Shown here piece after piece: positions 22,831 to 32,526 of a DNA stretch of 64,000 nt (its first letter is position 1; each line of letters opens with the position of its first letter). Source of the DNA: an uncultured Helicobacteraceae bacterium (GTDB lineage: Bacteria; Campylobacterota; Campylobacteria; Campylobacterales; Helicobacteraceae); contig CAMWQM010000005.1 in assembly GCA_947176375.1 (NCBI GenBank), positions 1-64,000 on the forward strand, read 5' to 3'. A program made the translations under genes and the position numbers. Below the pieces are notes generated by a model. That model was not told the DNA's origin. It saw nothing but the letters and a program-made list of their open reading frames with translations, and ran no database searches.

Positions 22831-23107
22831 ATATTCTAATCACTTTTATGAAAAATAAACTAATAAATTGCAATACAATAAGCACAAATAGCGGAGCAAA
22901 ATCAATTCCACCAAAAATAGTTGGGATAATCTTGCGGATTTTTGCATAAAGCGGCTCTGTTATACGATACAAAAACTGCACAATTGGATTATATGGATTT
23001 GCTTGAACTAAACTAACCAAAGCAGTGATGATAATAACCCAGCTATATACATTGACTAATAATTGCAAAATTGTGGCAATTGCTTCTAAAAATGTAGATA
23101 AGATCAA
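22814..23107 (-). CDS. YggT-family membrane protein
   Basis: YSWVIIITALVSLVQANPYNPIVQFLYRITEPLYAKIRKIIP. Confidence 0.92.
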   Translation of the reverse strand: MILSTFLEAIATILQLLVNVYSWVIIITALVSLVQANPYNPIVQFLYRITEPLYAKIRKIIPTIFGGIDFAPLFVLIVLQFISLFFIKVIRIYANSL

Positions 23108-23109
23108 TC

Positions 23110-24525
23110 CTACTCTCCTCTTATAATATCTTTTAAATAGAATCTTAAATATGGATATAAGATATTTAAATGTGGTCCGCTAAATGCGCCTGTAAGGAGG
23201 AATCTAAGTGGTAGAAATAAATCTTTACCTTTTAGCTTAGTTTCACTCATAACTTTAGCTTTTAGGCTATCAAAGTCATTTATCACATTATCATTTGCAT
23301 TTATCAAATCTAAAATCACTTTTCTTAAAAGACTTATTTTATCTTTATAGATTGCTAAATCTTTTGCATCTTTATCATCTAATTTGCTAGATTCTGCATT
23401 TTTAGATTTTGCATTGCAAGATTCTTCACAAGATTCTGTGCTTTTAGATTCTATGTTTTTAATCTCCGTATTTTTTGGAGATAAAATCTTTTTGATTCTA
23501 TCTCTAATTTCATTTAGTGTGCTGGCTTCCTCTAAATAGATTTTCCCTAATGCCCCAATGCTCAAGTCGCTAGATTCTAAAAGCAATGCCATTTCCTTTT
23601 CATTTAGATTTTTTAAATGCTCTCTATTTATATATCTAAGTTGGTCTATATCAAATCTTACAGGGGATTTTGAAATATTTGAGAGGCTAAAAAAATCTAT
23701 CGCTTCTTCTAGGCTAAAAATCTCTTTTGGTGTTTTGTTTCCCATTAAGACTAGATAGTTTAAAATCGCCTTTGGCAAAAAACCCTGCTCTAAAAGCCAC
23801 TTTACACTAGATTCATTTTCTCTTTTGCTCATTTTTTTACCATCTTTATTAAGGATAATTGGCAAATGTGCGTGCTTAATCTCGCTATCATATTCAAGGC
23901 TTTGTCTAATTAGAATCTGCTTTGGAGTATTTGAAGTGTGGTCTTCTCCCCGAATTATAAAACTTATATTATAAAGCATATCATCAATGCTACAAGCAAA
24001 ATTATAAGTAGGAATAGAATCCTCTCTTATTATCACAAAGCTATCAATTTCAAATTTATCAAACTTGCACTCGCCTTTTACCTCATCATAAAAGCTTATA
24101 TCCTTTTCTGCACTTTTTAGGCGGATGACGGGATTTGGATTTTCATCTTTCTGCATCTCCGCCCAACAATCTTTATATCTAAAAGGTTTGTTTTCCTCTA
24201 TCGCTTCTTGCCTTTTGTTTTCTAAAAATTCCTTTGAGGCATAGCAATAAAATGCTTTGCCTTTTTTAATAAGCTCTTGTGCTATTAGATTGTGATATTT
24301 AAAATTATCACTTTGATACACAAGCCTATCCCAAAATAATCCAAAAAGATTTAAAAGAGAGAGTATCTCCTTATCTTTTCCCTCTATATTCCTTACTTTG
24401 TCTGTGTCTTCAATCCTTATTAAAAACTCTTCTTTATTTTGCCTTGCAATAATGTAGTTAAATATTGCAGCACGAAGATTCCCTATGTGCATATCCCCTG
24501 TCGGGCTTGGTGCGAAACGAAGCAT
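23110..24525 (-). CDS. gltX: Glutamyl-tRNA synthetase (Campylobacterota usually carry two gltX genes)
   Basis: RFAPSPTGDMHIGNLRAAIFNYI; DGKKMSKRENESSVKWLLEQGFLPKAILNYL. Confidence 0.95.
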   Translation of the reverse strand: MLRFAPSPTGDMHIGNLRAAIFNYIIARQNKEEFLIRIEDTDKVRNIEGKDKEILSLLNLFGLFWDRLVYQSDNFKYHNLIAQELIKKGKAFYCYASKEFLENKRQEAIEENKPFRYKDCWAEMQKDENPNPVIRLKSAEKDISFYDEVKGECKFDKFEIDSFVIIREDSIPTYNFACSIDDMLYNISFIIRGEDHTSNTPKQILIRQSLEYDSEIKHAHLPIILNKDGKKMSKRENESSVKWLLEQGFLPKAILNYLVLMGNKTPKEIFSLEEAIDFFSLSNISKSPVRFDIDQLRYINREHLKNLNEKEMALLLESSDLSIGALGKIYLEEASTLNEIRDRIKKILSPKNTEIKNIESKSTESCEESCNAKSKNAESSKLDDKDAKDLAIYKDKISLLRKVILDLINANDNVINDFDSLKAKVMSETKLKGKDLFLPLRFLLTGAFSGPHLNILYPYLRFYLKDIIRGE

Positions 24526-24540
24526 TATTTTTCCTTAAAC

Positions 24541-27153
24541 TTATTCAAATTTATCTTGATATTCTGTTTTGATTTTTAAGAATTCATCTAAATTATCAAC
24601 TAATAAATCAATCAATTTCCCTTCAAATTGAATATCTTTATTTTTTATCATATGCTCTACAACTTCATTTATAGGCCACGCTTTTTTATAACATCTATCG
24701 TGGCTTAAAGCATCAAATACATCAGCAACCGCTACTATTCTACCACTTAATGGAATCTCCTCGCCCTTTAGCTTATTTGGATATCCATTGCCATTCCACC
24801 ATTCGTGGTGAGTTAGAGCAATTTCTGCAGCAGTTTTTAGAATAATTCTATTTGAGAAACAAAGCATTTCATAGCCTTTTTGGGCGTGTGTTTTCATCTC
24901 ATCAAATTCCTCATCAGTTAGTTTTCCAGGCTTGTTTAAAATCTCATCTGGAATTGCTAACTTCCCTATATCATGCATTGGAGAAGCGATTTTTAATAAT
25001 TCAGCTTGTTTTTTATCTAATCCATATAGATTTGCTAGAATATAAGTGTATTCTGCTACCCTTTTAATGTGATTTCCCGTCTCTCTGCTTCGCCCCTCAC
25101 TTATTGTTCCCATTGCATAGAGAACTTCTTTTTGCACATCTTCTAGCTCTTGTTGCATATTGAAAAGCTCTGTTACATCGTGCAGGATTCCAACTATTTC
25201 GCCATAATTATCACCACCAACCTTATTAATCCCCATAAGATAAAATTGTATATACAAAGGCTTATTATTTTTATCCACACAATTTGCATAAAAGGTTACA
25301 TAGCCTTTGTTTTGAATAACTGCTTTGACTTTTTTTATAAGCTCAAAAGAATCTTTATTTGGCTTTAAAATCAACGTAATATGTTTATCTAACATTTCTT
25401 TTGCACTATAACCAAAGATTGACTCACAACTTTTATTCACCTCAATAAATCTATCATCTTGCAATCTAATCATAGCTGTGCTTCTATCTAGCAATAATTG
25501 GTACTTTTTTATCACATTATCTTTTTCTAATGATACTTCAGTAAGCACATTTACACTATTTTCTAGGCTCATTTTTTTTATCTCAAGCTCGGTTATATCA
25601 TCCATCGTACACATATACATAACAACATTGTTAGAATTATCAGTGATTGGTTTTATAATTGTCTTTGTATAGAAATTTTCTCTATTTGCACTTTTATTTT
25701 TTAGATTTCCTATCCATGTTTTTCCAACTTTTATAGTCTCCCAAATTTTATTTGCAATCTTATTAGTATCATCGCTAACAATATATGCAAACTTTTTACC
25801 TAAAATTTCCTCTCTTTTATATTTTGATATGCTTAAGAAATATTCATTTACATTTATAATCTTTCCATCTAAATTGATATAAATAACCATCAAACTTTTT
25901 TCTAATAAGTCTTTATATTGTTTAAAAACTGCAACCATTTCTAAATAGTCTGTATTTGAAACAGAGCTAAGGTTGCTCAAACCATAAATAACCGCATCAA
26001 CCATGGATGGTTGTGGCTCTAGCTCGTGGATAGTATTGCTTTTTTCTTCACTTATGCCTTCATTTAGTGTTACAAAAGTAGCTGCATTATTAAAAATATA
26101 ATTTTTATTATTAGCGTGAAAATATTCACCACCACCAAAGAATCCACCCATAGGAGCTAGATTATTAAAATTTCTAATATTATATTTTAGCACTGTGTCT
26201 TTAAAATACAAATACCTCGAAGCACAAGAAAAGGCATAAACAGCATCAATATTATCCATAGATATAGAAGCTACTTTTAAGTGTGTATCTTTCACAGCAT
26301 CAAGCGAAGACACAACGCCAAATTTTACTTTTGTCCCTTTTTTAATATCTCCAGCATATACAAGCGAGTTATCATCAAGCTTAATTATCGCCGTCCTAGC
26401 AATTAATATTTCATCTTCATAAAAAGTAAGTGGAAATTCATAGCCATTAATTGGCAAAGTATTACTTACATATTGCCCTAAATATCGCTTATATATATCT
26501 AGCACGGGCTTATTATTAATCGTGTGAACAATTCCTCCACTAGAGCAGTCTGTAATAGTCATATCAAGCCCGATTCGCTTATATCCTAAGATATAGTCAT
26601 TTTTTACTTGCAAATCTTTGCTATTCAACGAGGCACAAACTACATTAAAATTTTTTAACCCCTCTTGTGTACCTACAAAAATACTATCAAATGACATATC
26701 ATCTGCTGCATTACCACCTGCAATTATCACATTTGGAATCTTTTGTGAAAAAACTTCTAAGATGCCTTTTGTATCTATTTTAAACGCATTTCCAAATACA
26801 AGCAACAACTTCGTATCATCACTTACTAAATTATCTATAATTTGATTTGCAACTTCCTCTACATTTTCACCTTCAAATCCTTGTGATTTTATAGTCGTTT
26901 TTTGAAAGACTGAAATTGACAGCGCAATTTTCTCTTCATAAAAAGCACCATCACAAATCTCTGCACAAGATGAGGTTAAGACAATTTGAGCTTGTGGAAG
27001 TACTGTTGTAATATTTTTTATTAGCGAATCTGCTACTCTTCTATCTCTTGAGCCACAAAAAATTTGTATTAAAAGATTAGATTCTGTGCTAAAAGAATTT
27101 AGTTTTTCATTTAATAATTCATCATTTTCATATATGAAGTTTAGCACCTTCAT
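24541..27153 (-). CDS. FIST - PAS - PAS - HD-GYP signalling protein (putative c-di-GMP phosphodiesterase)
   Basis: FIST N/C-like N-terminus (GGNAADDMSFDSIFVG), two PAS-like segments, HD-GYP (HDIGKLAIPDEILNKPGKLTDEEFDEMKTHAQKGYEML; THHEWWNGNGYPNKLKGEEIPL). Confidence 0.88.
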   Translation of the reverse strand: MKVLNFIYENDELLNEKLNSFSTESNLLIQIFCGSRDRRVADSLIKNITTVLPQAQIVLTSSCAEICDGAFYEEKIALSISVFQKTTIKSQGFEGENVEEVANQIIDNLVSDDTKLLLVFGNAFKIDTKGILEVFSQKIPNVIIAGGNAADDMSFDSIFVGTQEGLKNFNVVCASLNSKDLQVKNDYILGYKRIGLDMTITDCSSGGIVHTINNKPVLDIYKRYLGQYVSNTLPINGYEFPLTFYEDEILIARTAIIKLDDNSLVYAGDIKKGTKVKFGVVSSLDAVKDTHLKVASISMDNIDAVYAFSCASRYLYFKDTVLKYNIRNFNNLAPMGGFFGGGEYFHANNKNYIFNNAATFVTLNEGISEEKSNTIHELEPQPSMVDAVIYGLSNLSSVSNTDYLEMVAVFKQYKDLLEKSLMVIYINLDGKIINVNEYFLSISKYKREEILGKKFAYIVSDDTNKIANKIWETIKVGKTWIGNLKNKSANRENFYTKTIIKPITDNSNNVVMYMCTMDDITELEIKKMSLENSVNVLTEVSLEKDNVIKKYQLLLDRSTAMIRLQDDRFIEVNKSCESIFGYSAKEMLDKHITLILKPNKDSFELIKKVKAVIQNKGYVTFYANCVDKNNKPLYIQFYLMGINKVGGDNYGEIVGILHDVTELFNMQQELEDVQKEVLYAMGTISEGRSRETGNHIKRVAEYTYILANLYGLDKKQAELLKIASPMHDIGKLAIPDEILNKPGKLTDEEFDEMKTHAQKGYEMLCFSNRIILKTAAEIALTHHEWWNGNGYPNKLKGEEIPLSGRIVAVADVFDALSHDRCYKKAWPINEVVEHMIKNKDIQFEGKLIDLLVDNLDEFLKIKTEYQDKFE

Positions 27154-28352
27154 TCTTGCGTCTCCTTATGAAATCTAATATAAAAAATATGCTTATTACC
27201 ATCATATTGATAATCTATACTCATTTTATGCAAAGTTAGAATCTCTTTGACAATAGACAGCCCTATTCCATAGCCATTTTTGGTAATATCGCCTCTGTAA
27301 AATGGCTCAAAATAATAAGATATATCTTTTTGCAATTTTATTCCATTATTATAAAATACTATTCCTTGCTCATTTAACTCAATAAATACAAGCCCATTAT
27401 TGCTGTATTTTATTGCATTTTCAGCTATATTCTTAATGGCTATTGATAATAGATGCAAATCGCCTTTTATTTTTATAGTTTTAATTATATTTAGATTAAT
27501 TTTACTTCTATCCATTTCTTTGATAGCTTCAAAAATAGGTCTATCACTAAAAATCTCATCTTCTTTAATACTAAAGCCATCTGCTTGAAGTCGCTCATAT
27601 TCAAGCATAGTATGGCTAATTCTATTTAGGGAATCTATGTATCTTTTTAAATCTCGTTTTAGATTCTCACCTTCTTGCAGCGTTAGAGCAAAACTTATCT
27701 TTGCAAGGGGTGTTCTTAATTCGTGTGCTATATTTCTAGTGATTAATTCCCTTGCTTTTACCATTCTGCTTATTTTTTCATTCATTTCATTGAATGATTT
27801 AAAAAGCAGACCTATTTCATCAGAGCTTTTTATTATCAATTTCTTTGCATAAATTCCGTCTTTTAGCTCATTTATCGCATCTTTTAACTTATCTAATGGA
27901 CGCATAACTTGATAAAAAAAGAATAAAAACAATAAAATGATAATGCTAACTTGAAATAAAAGTAATATTATTTTATATTTATCCCATACACTATAACCAA
28001 TTTGCTTAACAAAGTGGATTTCATTGTCTAAAAAAATAATACTAAAACCAATATTAGAACCATAAACAAAGATTCTTAAAGTTATTATTTGATTAGATTC
28101 TTTATAGATAACATCTGCATTTTTAGGGACTTTATCTAGATTTGTGAAGCCAAAATTATCTCCTATTTTATATATATAATCAATATTTCCATTTAAATAA
28201 TATGGCACTAAAGATTGCGCTAGAAATAATATTTCATCTTTTAGTCGCTTTGTTTCGATGTCCCTTATTGTGCTATCTGTTTTAACAAAAAAGAATATAT
28301 TTGCTATAAATAAAATTAGCACCATTATTGCAAATTTATGCTTTAAATGCAA
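27150..28352 (-). CDS. Sensor histidine kinase
   Basis: Two TM, HAMP-like, HisKA (IAHELRTPLAKISF), HATPase (NIAENAIKYS; GYGIGLSIVKEIL). Confidence 0.93.
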   Translation of the reverse strand: MHLKHKFAIMVLILFIANIFFFVKTDSTIRDIETKRLKDEILFLAQSLVPYYLNGNIDYIYKIGDNFGFTNLDKVPKNADVIYKESNQIITLRIFVYGSNIGFSIIFLDNEIHFVKQIGYSVWDKYKIILLLFQVSIIILLFLFFFYQVMRPLDKLKDAINELKDGIYAKKLIIKSSDEIGLLFKSFNEMNEKISRMVKARELITRNIAHELRTPLAKISFALTLQEGENLKRDLKRYIDSLNRISHTMLEYERLQADGFSIKEDEIFSDRPIFEAIKEMDRSKINLNIIKTIKIKGDLHLLSIAIKNIAENAIKYSNNGLVFIELNEQGIVFYNNGIKLQKDISYYFEPFYRGDITKNGYGIGLSIVKEILTLHKMSIDYQYDGNKHIFYIRFHKETQE

Positions 28353-29008
28353 AATTTATAACCTATCCCCCAAACAGATTGAATGAATTTGGGACTTTTA
28401 ACATTATCATTTATTTTAAAGCGAATATTTCTAATATGCGTATCTATGCTTCTTAAAGTAGAATCTTTATTAATAGTAGAAATGCTATTTGAGATTTGCT
28501 CCCTGCTCATAGGCTTTTGACGATTTTCAACTAATAGTAGCAATATATCAAATTCAGTTTGTGTCAAATCAATATTTATATCATCAACTACAACTTTTCT
28601 AGTCTCAGTATTGATAGTTATATTATCAAATTCCAAAACTTTTGGCTTAAATCTACGAAGTAGTGCATTTATACGAACTAACAGCTCAACTGGCTCATAA
28701 GGTTTTGCTAAATAGTCATCAGCTCCCTTATCAAATCCCTCAATTTTATTATAAATATCTCCTCTTGCAGAAGATATAATAATTGGCGATTGTGTTAATT
28801 CTCTAATTTTTTTACATAATTTAAAGCCATCCATTTCAGGCAATGTTAAATCTAAAATGATTAAATCAATGCTCTCCTTACTTTCTAAAATCTCTAAAGC
28901 TTTTAGCGGAGAGTGGGTAGCAATTACACCATATTTTAATTGTGTTAAATATACAACTATCAAGCTTTGCATTTCTAAATCATCTTCAATTAGTAATAAT
29001 TTGTGCAT
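28343..29008 (-). CDS. OmpR-family response regulator
   Basis: Receiver (LIEDD... IILDLTLPEMDG... KPYEPVELLVRI) plus winged helix (LTQTEFDILLLLVENRQKPMSREQI). Confidence 0.94.
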   Translation of the reverse strand: MHKLLLIEDDLEMQSLIVVYLTQLKYGVIATHSPLKALEILESKESIDLIILDLTLPEMDGFKLCKKIRELTQSPIIISSARGDIYNKIEGFDKGADDYLAKPYEPVELLVRINALLRRFKPKVLEFDNITINTETRKVVVDDINIDLTQTEFDILLLLVENRQKPMSREQISNSISTINKDSTLRSIDTHIRNIRFKINDNVKSPKFIQSVWGIGYKFCI

Positions 29009-29084
29009 TGAAAGCCTCAAAAAATAAAAATTTAGTTTAATTATATTTTAAAATTGATTTTTTTATACTTAATAATTTTTAATC

Positions 29085-30083
29085 CTAAAGGCTAGGAATC
29101 TGCATACTCAAACAATGCAAACCACCACCCTGCCTAATTAAAACACTAGAATCTATTGGTATAACTACCCTATCTTTTAATATTTTTTTGAAAATATTAA
29201 TAGCTATATCATCATTTTTATCTTTAAAAATAGGTAGCAGTAAAGCGCCATTAACAAATACAAAATTTATATAACTAGCTGGCAGACGCCTTTTTTTATA
29301 AAAAATTGCTTTTGGCATAGGAAGTGGAATTAGATTAAATGGCTTATTGTTATTATCTCTAAATTTTTTTAGCTCATTTTCCATTGCACAAAGTGGATTG
29401 TAATGAGAATCTCTTTCATCTTCACATTTTAAATAAACAATGGTGTTTTTATTTACAAATCTAGCAATATTATCAATATGTAAATCCGTATCATCACCCT
29501 CTAATTTTCCATTCTCTAACCAAAGAATGCGATTTACATTAAGATAATTTTTAAGCTTTTTTTCTATTCTTTTTTTACTTAAGAAATTGCGATTAGATTC
29601 TAGCAAACACTTTGAAGTTGTAAGCAATATTCCGTCTCCATTTGTCTCAATACTCCCACCCTCTAAAATAAAGCTTTTCTTTTTCAAAACCGCATTTTTA
29701 AAAATATTTTGATTAAAAAGATTATTTGTGGCTGTGTTATCAAGATTTGCACTATATTTTAGTCCCCACGCATTAAACATAAAATCAAGCAAAATAAGTT
29801 TATTTTTTTTCACTAAACTAAGTGGCATAAAATCCCTACACCAAGTATCATTTGTATCAATTTGAACACATTTTACATTAGAAATTTTATTTATTTTTTC
29901 TATATCTTTTGGATATTTATATAATACTATTACAAGCTGGAATCTTGCAATATGAGTGATTATCTCTATCATTTTATTCTGTGCTTGTTTTAGATATGGC
30001 TTCCAATCGCTATCTTTGTGTGGCATAGCTAGTATTGTAGCTTGTTGTTTCTCCCACTCTGCTATAAATTTTGCCTTACTCAT
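29085..30083 (-). CDS. Agmatine deiminase / peptidyl-arginine deiminase family protein
   Basis: WEKQQATILAMPHKDSDW; DTNDTWCRDFMPL; LEGGSIETNGDGILLTT; RQGGGLHCLSMQIP. Confidence 0.9.
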   Translation of the reverse strand: MSKAKFIAEWEKQQATILAMPHKDSDWKPYLKQAQNKMIEIITHIARFQLVIVLYKYPKDIEKINKISNVKCVQIDTNDTWCRDFMPLSLVKKNKLILLDFMFNAWGLKYSANLDNTATNNLFNQNIFKNAVLKKKSFILEGGSIETNGDGILLTTSKCLLESNRNFLSKKRIEKKLKNYLNVNRILWLENGKLEGDDTDLHIDNIARFVNKNTIVYLKCEDERDSHYNPLCAMENELKKFRDNNNKPFNLIPLPMPKAIFYKKRRLPASYINFVFVNGALLLPIFKDKNDDIAINIFKKILKDRVVIPIDSSVLIRQGGGLHCLSMQIPSL

Positions 30084-30146
30084 AATATTCCTTAATTATT
30101 TTTTTAAGATATAATTTTACCTTAATAATTTATTTTCTAAAGAATA

Positions 30147-31139
30147 GTGATGATTTTAAGTATTGAGAGTAGTTGCGATGATAGTAGCATTGCTTTAAGC
30201 AAAATTAGTGATTATGAGATTTTATTTCACAAAAAAATATCGCAAGACAGCGAGCATTCAGTCTATGGCGGTGTTGTGCCAGAAATTGCCTCTAGACTTC
30301 ACATAATAGCTCTGCCAAAAATTTTAGATTCGTTAAAAAAAGAGTTTGACTTAAAGAAAATCAAAGCAATCGCAATCACAAATGAGCCTGGTCTTAGCGT
30401 CTCGCTAATTGAGGGTGTGATGATGGCAAAGGCGTTATCTCTTAGTCTAAACATTCCACTAATTGCGATAAATCACCTAAAAGGGCATATCTATTCTTTA
30501 TTTTTAGAATCTAGCTCTATTTTTCCACTATCAATTTTACTTCTATCAGGTGGACACAGCCTTATTTTAGAGGCCAAAAATCATAATAATATAAAAATCA
30601 TTGCAAGCACACTAGATGATAGCTTTGGTGAGGCATTTGATAAAGTTGCTAAAATGCTATCTCTAGGCTATCCAGGCGGTCCTATTGTAGAGCAATATGC
30701 ACTAAATGCAAAGCAAAAAAATATAGCTTTTCCTGTCCCACTTAAAGATTCTAAAGCCTTATCTTTTAGCTTCTCAGGCCTTAAAAATGCAGTTAGACTA
30801 TATATAGATTCCACTGCCAACCTAGATAAGAACGAGGTTTGCTACGCATTCCAAAATAGTGCTATAAAGCATATCACACAAAAATGTAAAATATATCTAA
30901 AAAACTCCACTATAAAGCATTTTGGAATTGTTGGCGGGGCTAGTGCAAACAAAGCTTTGAGACTAAAACTAGAATCCATTTGTAAAGAATTCAATAAAGA
31001 AATTCTATTTGCACCACTAGAATTTTGCAGCGATAATGCTGCAATGATAGGAAGATGTGGCATTGAGGACTATAAAAATAATGATTTTATCTCGCAAGAT
31101 AAGCTAGATATTTCACCACGATCTAGAATCTTCAAATAA
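30147..31139 (+). CDS. tsaD: tRNA N6-adenosine threonylcarbamoyltransferase
   Basis: ILSIESSCDDSSIAL; AINHLKGHIYSLFLE; LSGGHSLI; GGPIVEQYA. Confidence 0.96.
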   Translation: MMILSIESSCDDSSIALSKISDYEILFHKKISQDSEHSVYGGVVPEIASRLHIIALPKILDSLKKEFDLKKIKAIAITNEPGLSVSLIEGVMMAKALSLSLNIPLIAINHLKGHIYSLFLESSSIFPLSILLLSGGHSLILEAKNHNNIKIIASTLDDSFGEAFDKVAKMLSLGYPGGPIVEQYALNAKQKNIAFPVPLKDSKALSFSFSGLKNAVRLYIDSTANLDKNEVCYAFQNSAIKHITQKCKIYLKNSTIKHFGIVGGASANKALRLKLESICKEFNKEILFAPLEFCSDNAAMIGRCGIEDYKNNDFISQDKLDISPRSRIFK

Positions 31140-31445
31140 ACTATAATCTTAAAAAGTCAAAATATTCATAATTTATGCTACTTTTATAGAAGAATAAATT
31201 TAAGTAGTGGCTATTTTTACTTCATTTATAGGGTTTTAGAATTTATGAGTTTCTATCTTTAATCTTACTAGACATTAAAATTTGTTAGAGTTTCTTCATA
31301 ATCAATTATAAACTTTCTACTCCAAATATGCCTCCAGTTACACTTAAAGAGTATAGTTATATTGCAAATAGACAATTTAATTCATTCTTAAATTTATATT
31401 GATATATAATCTGCAAGGTTTGTCCAGCTAAATATTAGTTTGTTA

Positions 31446-31810
31446 TCACTTATAGTTTATAAGTAGAATCTTAGCTCTAAACTCCACTCTGTGATTTAAT
31501 ACATTTAGTTTAAGCCCAGCTTTAACACCTAAAAATAATGAGTTTGTATTGCGTAAATGTCCTACTAAACCAAACTTGCTAATTATTAATGCTAACATCA
31601 TATTTACTATACAATTCTCCAAGCCCAACTCCCACAAACATACTAAACCAAGTTTGATTCGCTTTAGCAAAGTTTATTAATAAATCAATATTAGTAGTAT
31701 ATTCTATATAATGACAATCTAATTTTTCTAGCTTGAAGTATTAAGATAGTATTTACTATGCCTAAATCATTTGTAGTATTTGTAAAAGATTCTGCATAAT
31801 TAATCTTAGG
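31446..31810 (-). pseudogene. Frameshifted C-terminal remnant of a Helicobacter outer-membrane (HP_OMP-like) protein
   Basis: Pieces in different frames: CHYIEYTTNIDLLINFAKANQTWFSMFVGVGLGELYSKYDVSINN* and FGLVGHLRNTNSLFLGVKAGLKLNVLNHRVEFRAKILLINYK*; resembles the HGVEFGVKIPLL-type C-terminus. Confidence 0.5.
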
Positions 31811-31824
31811 ATAGAATTTAAAAT

Positions 31825-32382
31825 CTATTTTTTGCAGTAATACACAAATGCAGGTGGGATATTTTTCCAGACTATTTTGGATTTTTCTACATTGCTAAAG
31901 ACATTAAAAAGCTGTTTTTTGAAATTTGTTGCCATAATCGTTGGCAAAATATACGCAAAAGTCGCAAAATACCCGCCATTTTGTAGAGAATTATAAATCT
32001 GCTCTAGCAAGATTTTCTGCTCATATTGCTTTAGCATAGCCCATGGGATTGAAGAAATTATAATATCAGCATTTTGCATACTTCGCTTTGCCATCATATT
32101 TTTTAGATTGTTTGCACTGCCTACTTCTATATCTAGTGTATTAAATTTAGTACTTAAAGCTTTGGCGATTTTGGGATTTATTTCTATTGCAAAAAAATTA
32201 GCATCAGGATTCTTTTTTTCTAAAATTGTTTTGGTAAAGATTCCATTGCCTGCACCAAGTTCTATGATATTATTTGCTTGTTCTATACCCATATTTGTTG
32301 TTATCATTTTACTTAATTTGTTTGAACTTGAGCAGATAGCACCCGTTTGTCGTGGGTGTCTTATGTAATGATATAGTAGCAT
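31825..32382 (-). CDS. SAM-dependent methyltransferase (phospholipid N-methyltransferase-like)
   Basis: IRHPRQTGAICSSSNKLSKMI; IIELGAGNGIFTKTIL; IISSIPWAML. Confidence 0.85.
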   Translation of the reverse strand: MLLYHYIRHPRQTGAICSSSNKLSKMITTNMGIEQANNIIELGAGNGIFTKTILEKKNPDANFFAIEINPKIAKALSTKFNTLDIEVGSANNLKNMMAKRSMQNADIIISSIPWAMLKQYEQKILLEQIYNSLQNGGYFATFAYILPTIMATNFKKQLFNVFSNVEKSKIVWKNIPPAFVYYCKK

Positions 32383-32526
32383 TATTTTAAATTTCCTTAA
32401 GTTGCTTTAAGATAATAAGGGCGTAATTCTATAACAATATAAATTAAAAAATGGTAAAATTTAATGAAAAATATGCAATGAGAGGGAAATATTTTTAGGT
32501 TATTTAAGGGCGTCATTTGCTTTATT

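Noticed and set aside
22761-22949. Short ORFs antisense to slt/yggT/gltX/HD-GYP/bamA (e.g. 22761, 23558, 24852, 25150, 55830)
   Set aside because: Shadow ORFs within confident genes.
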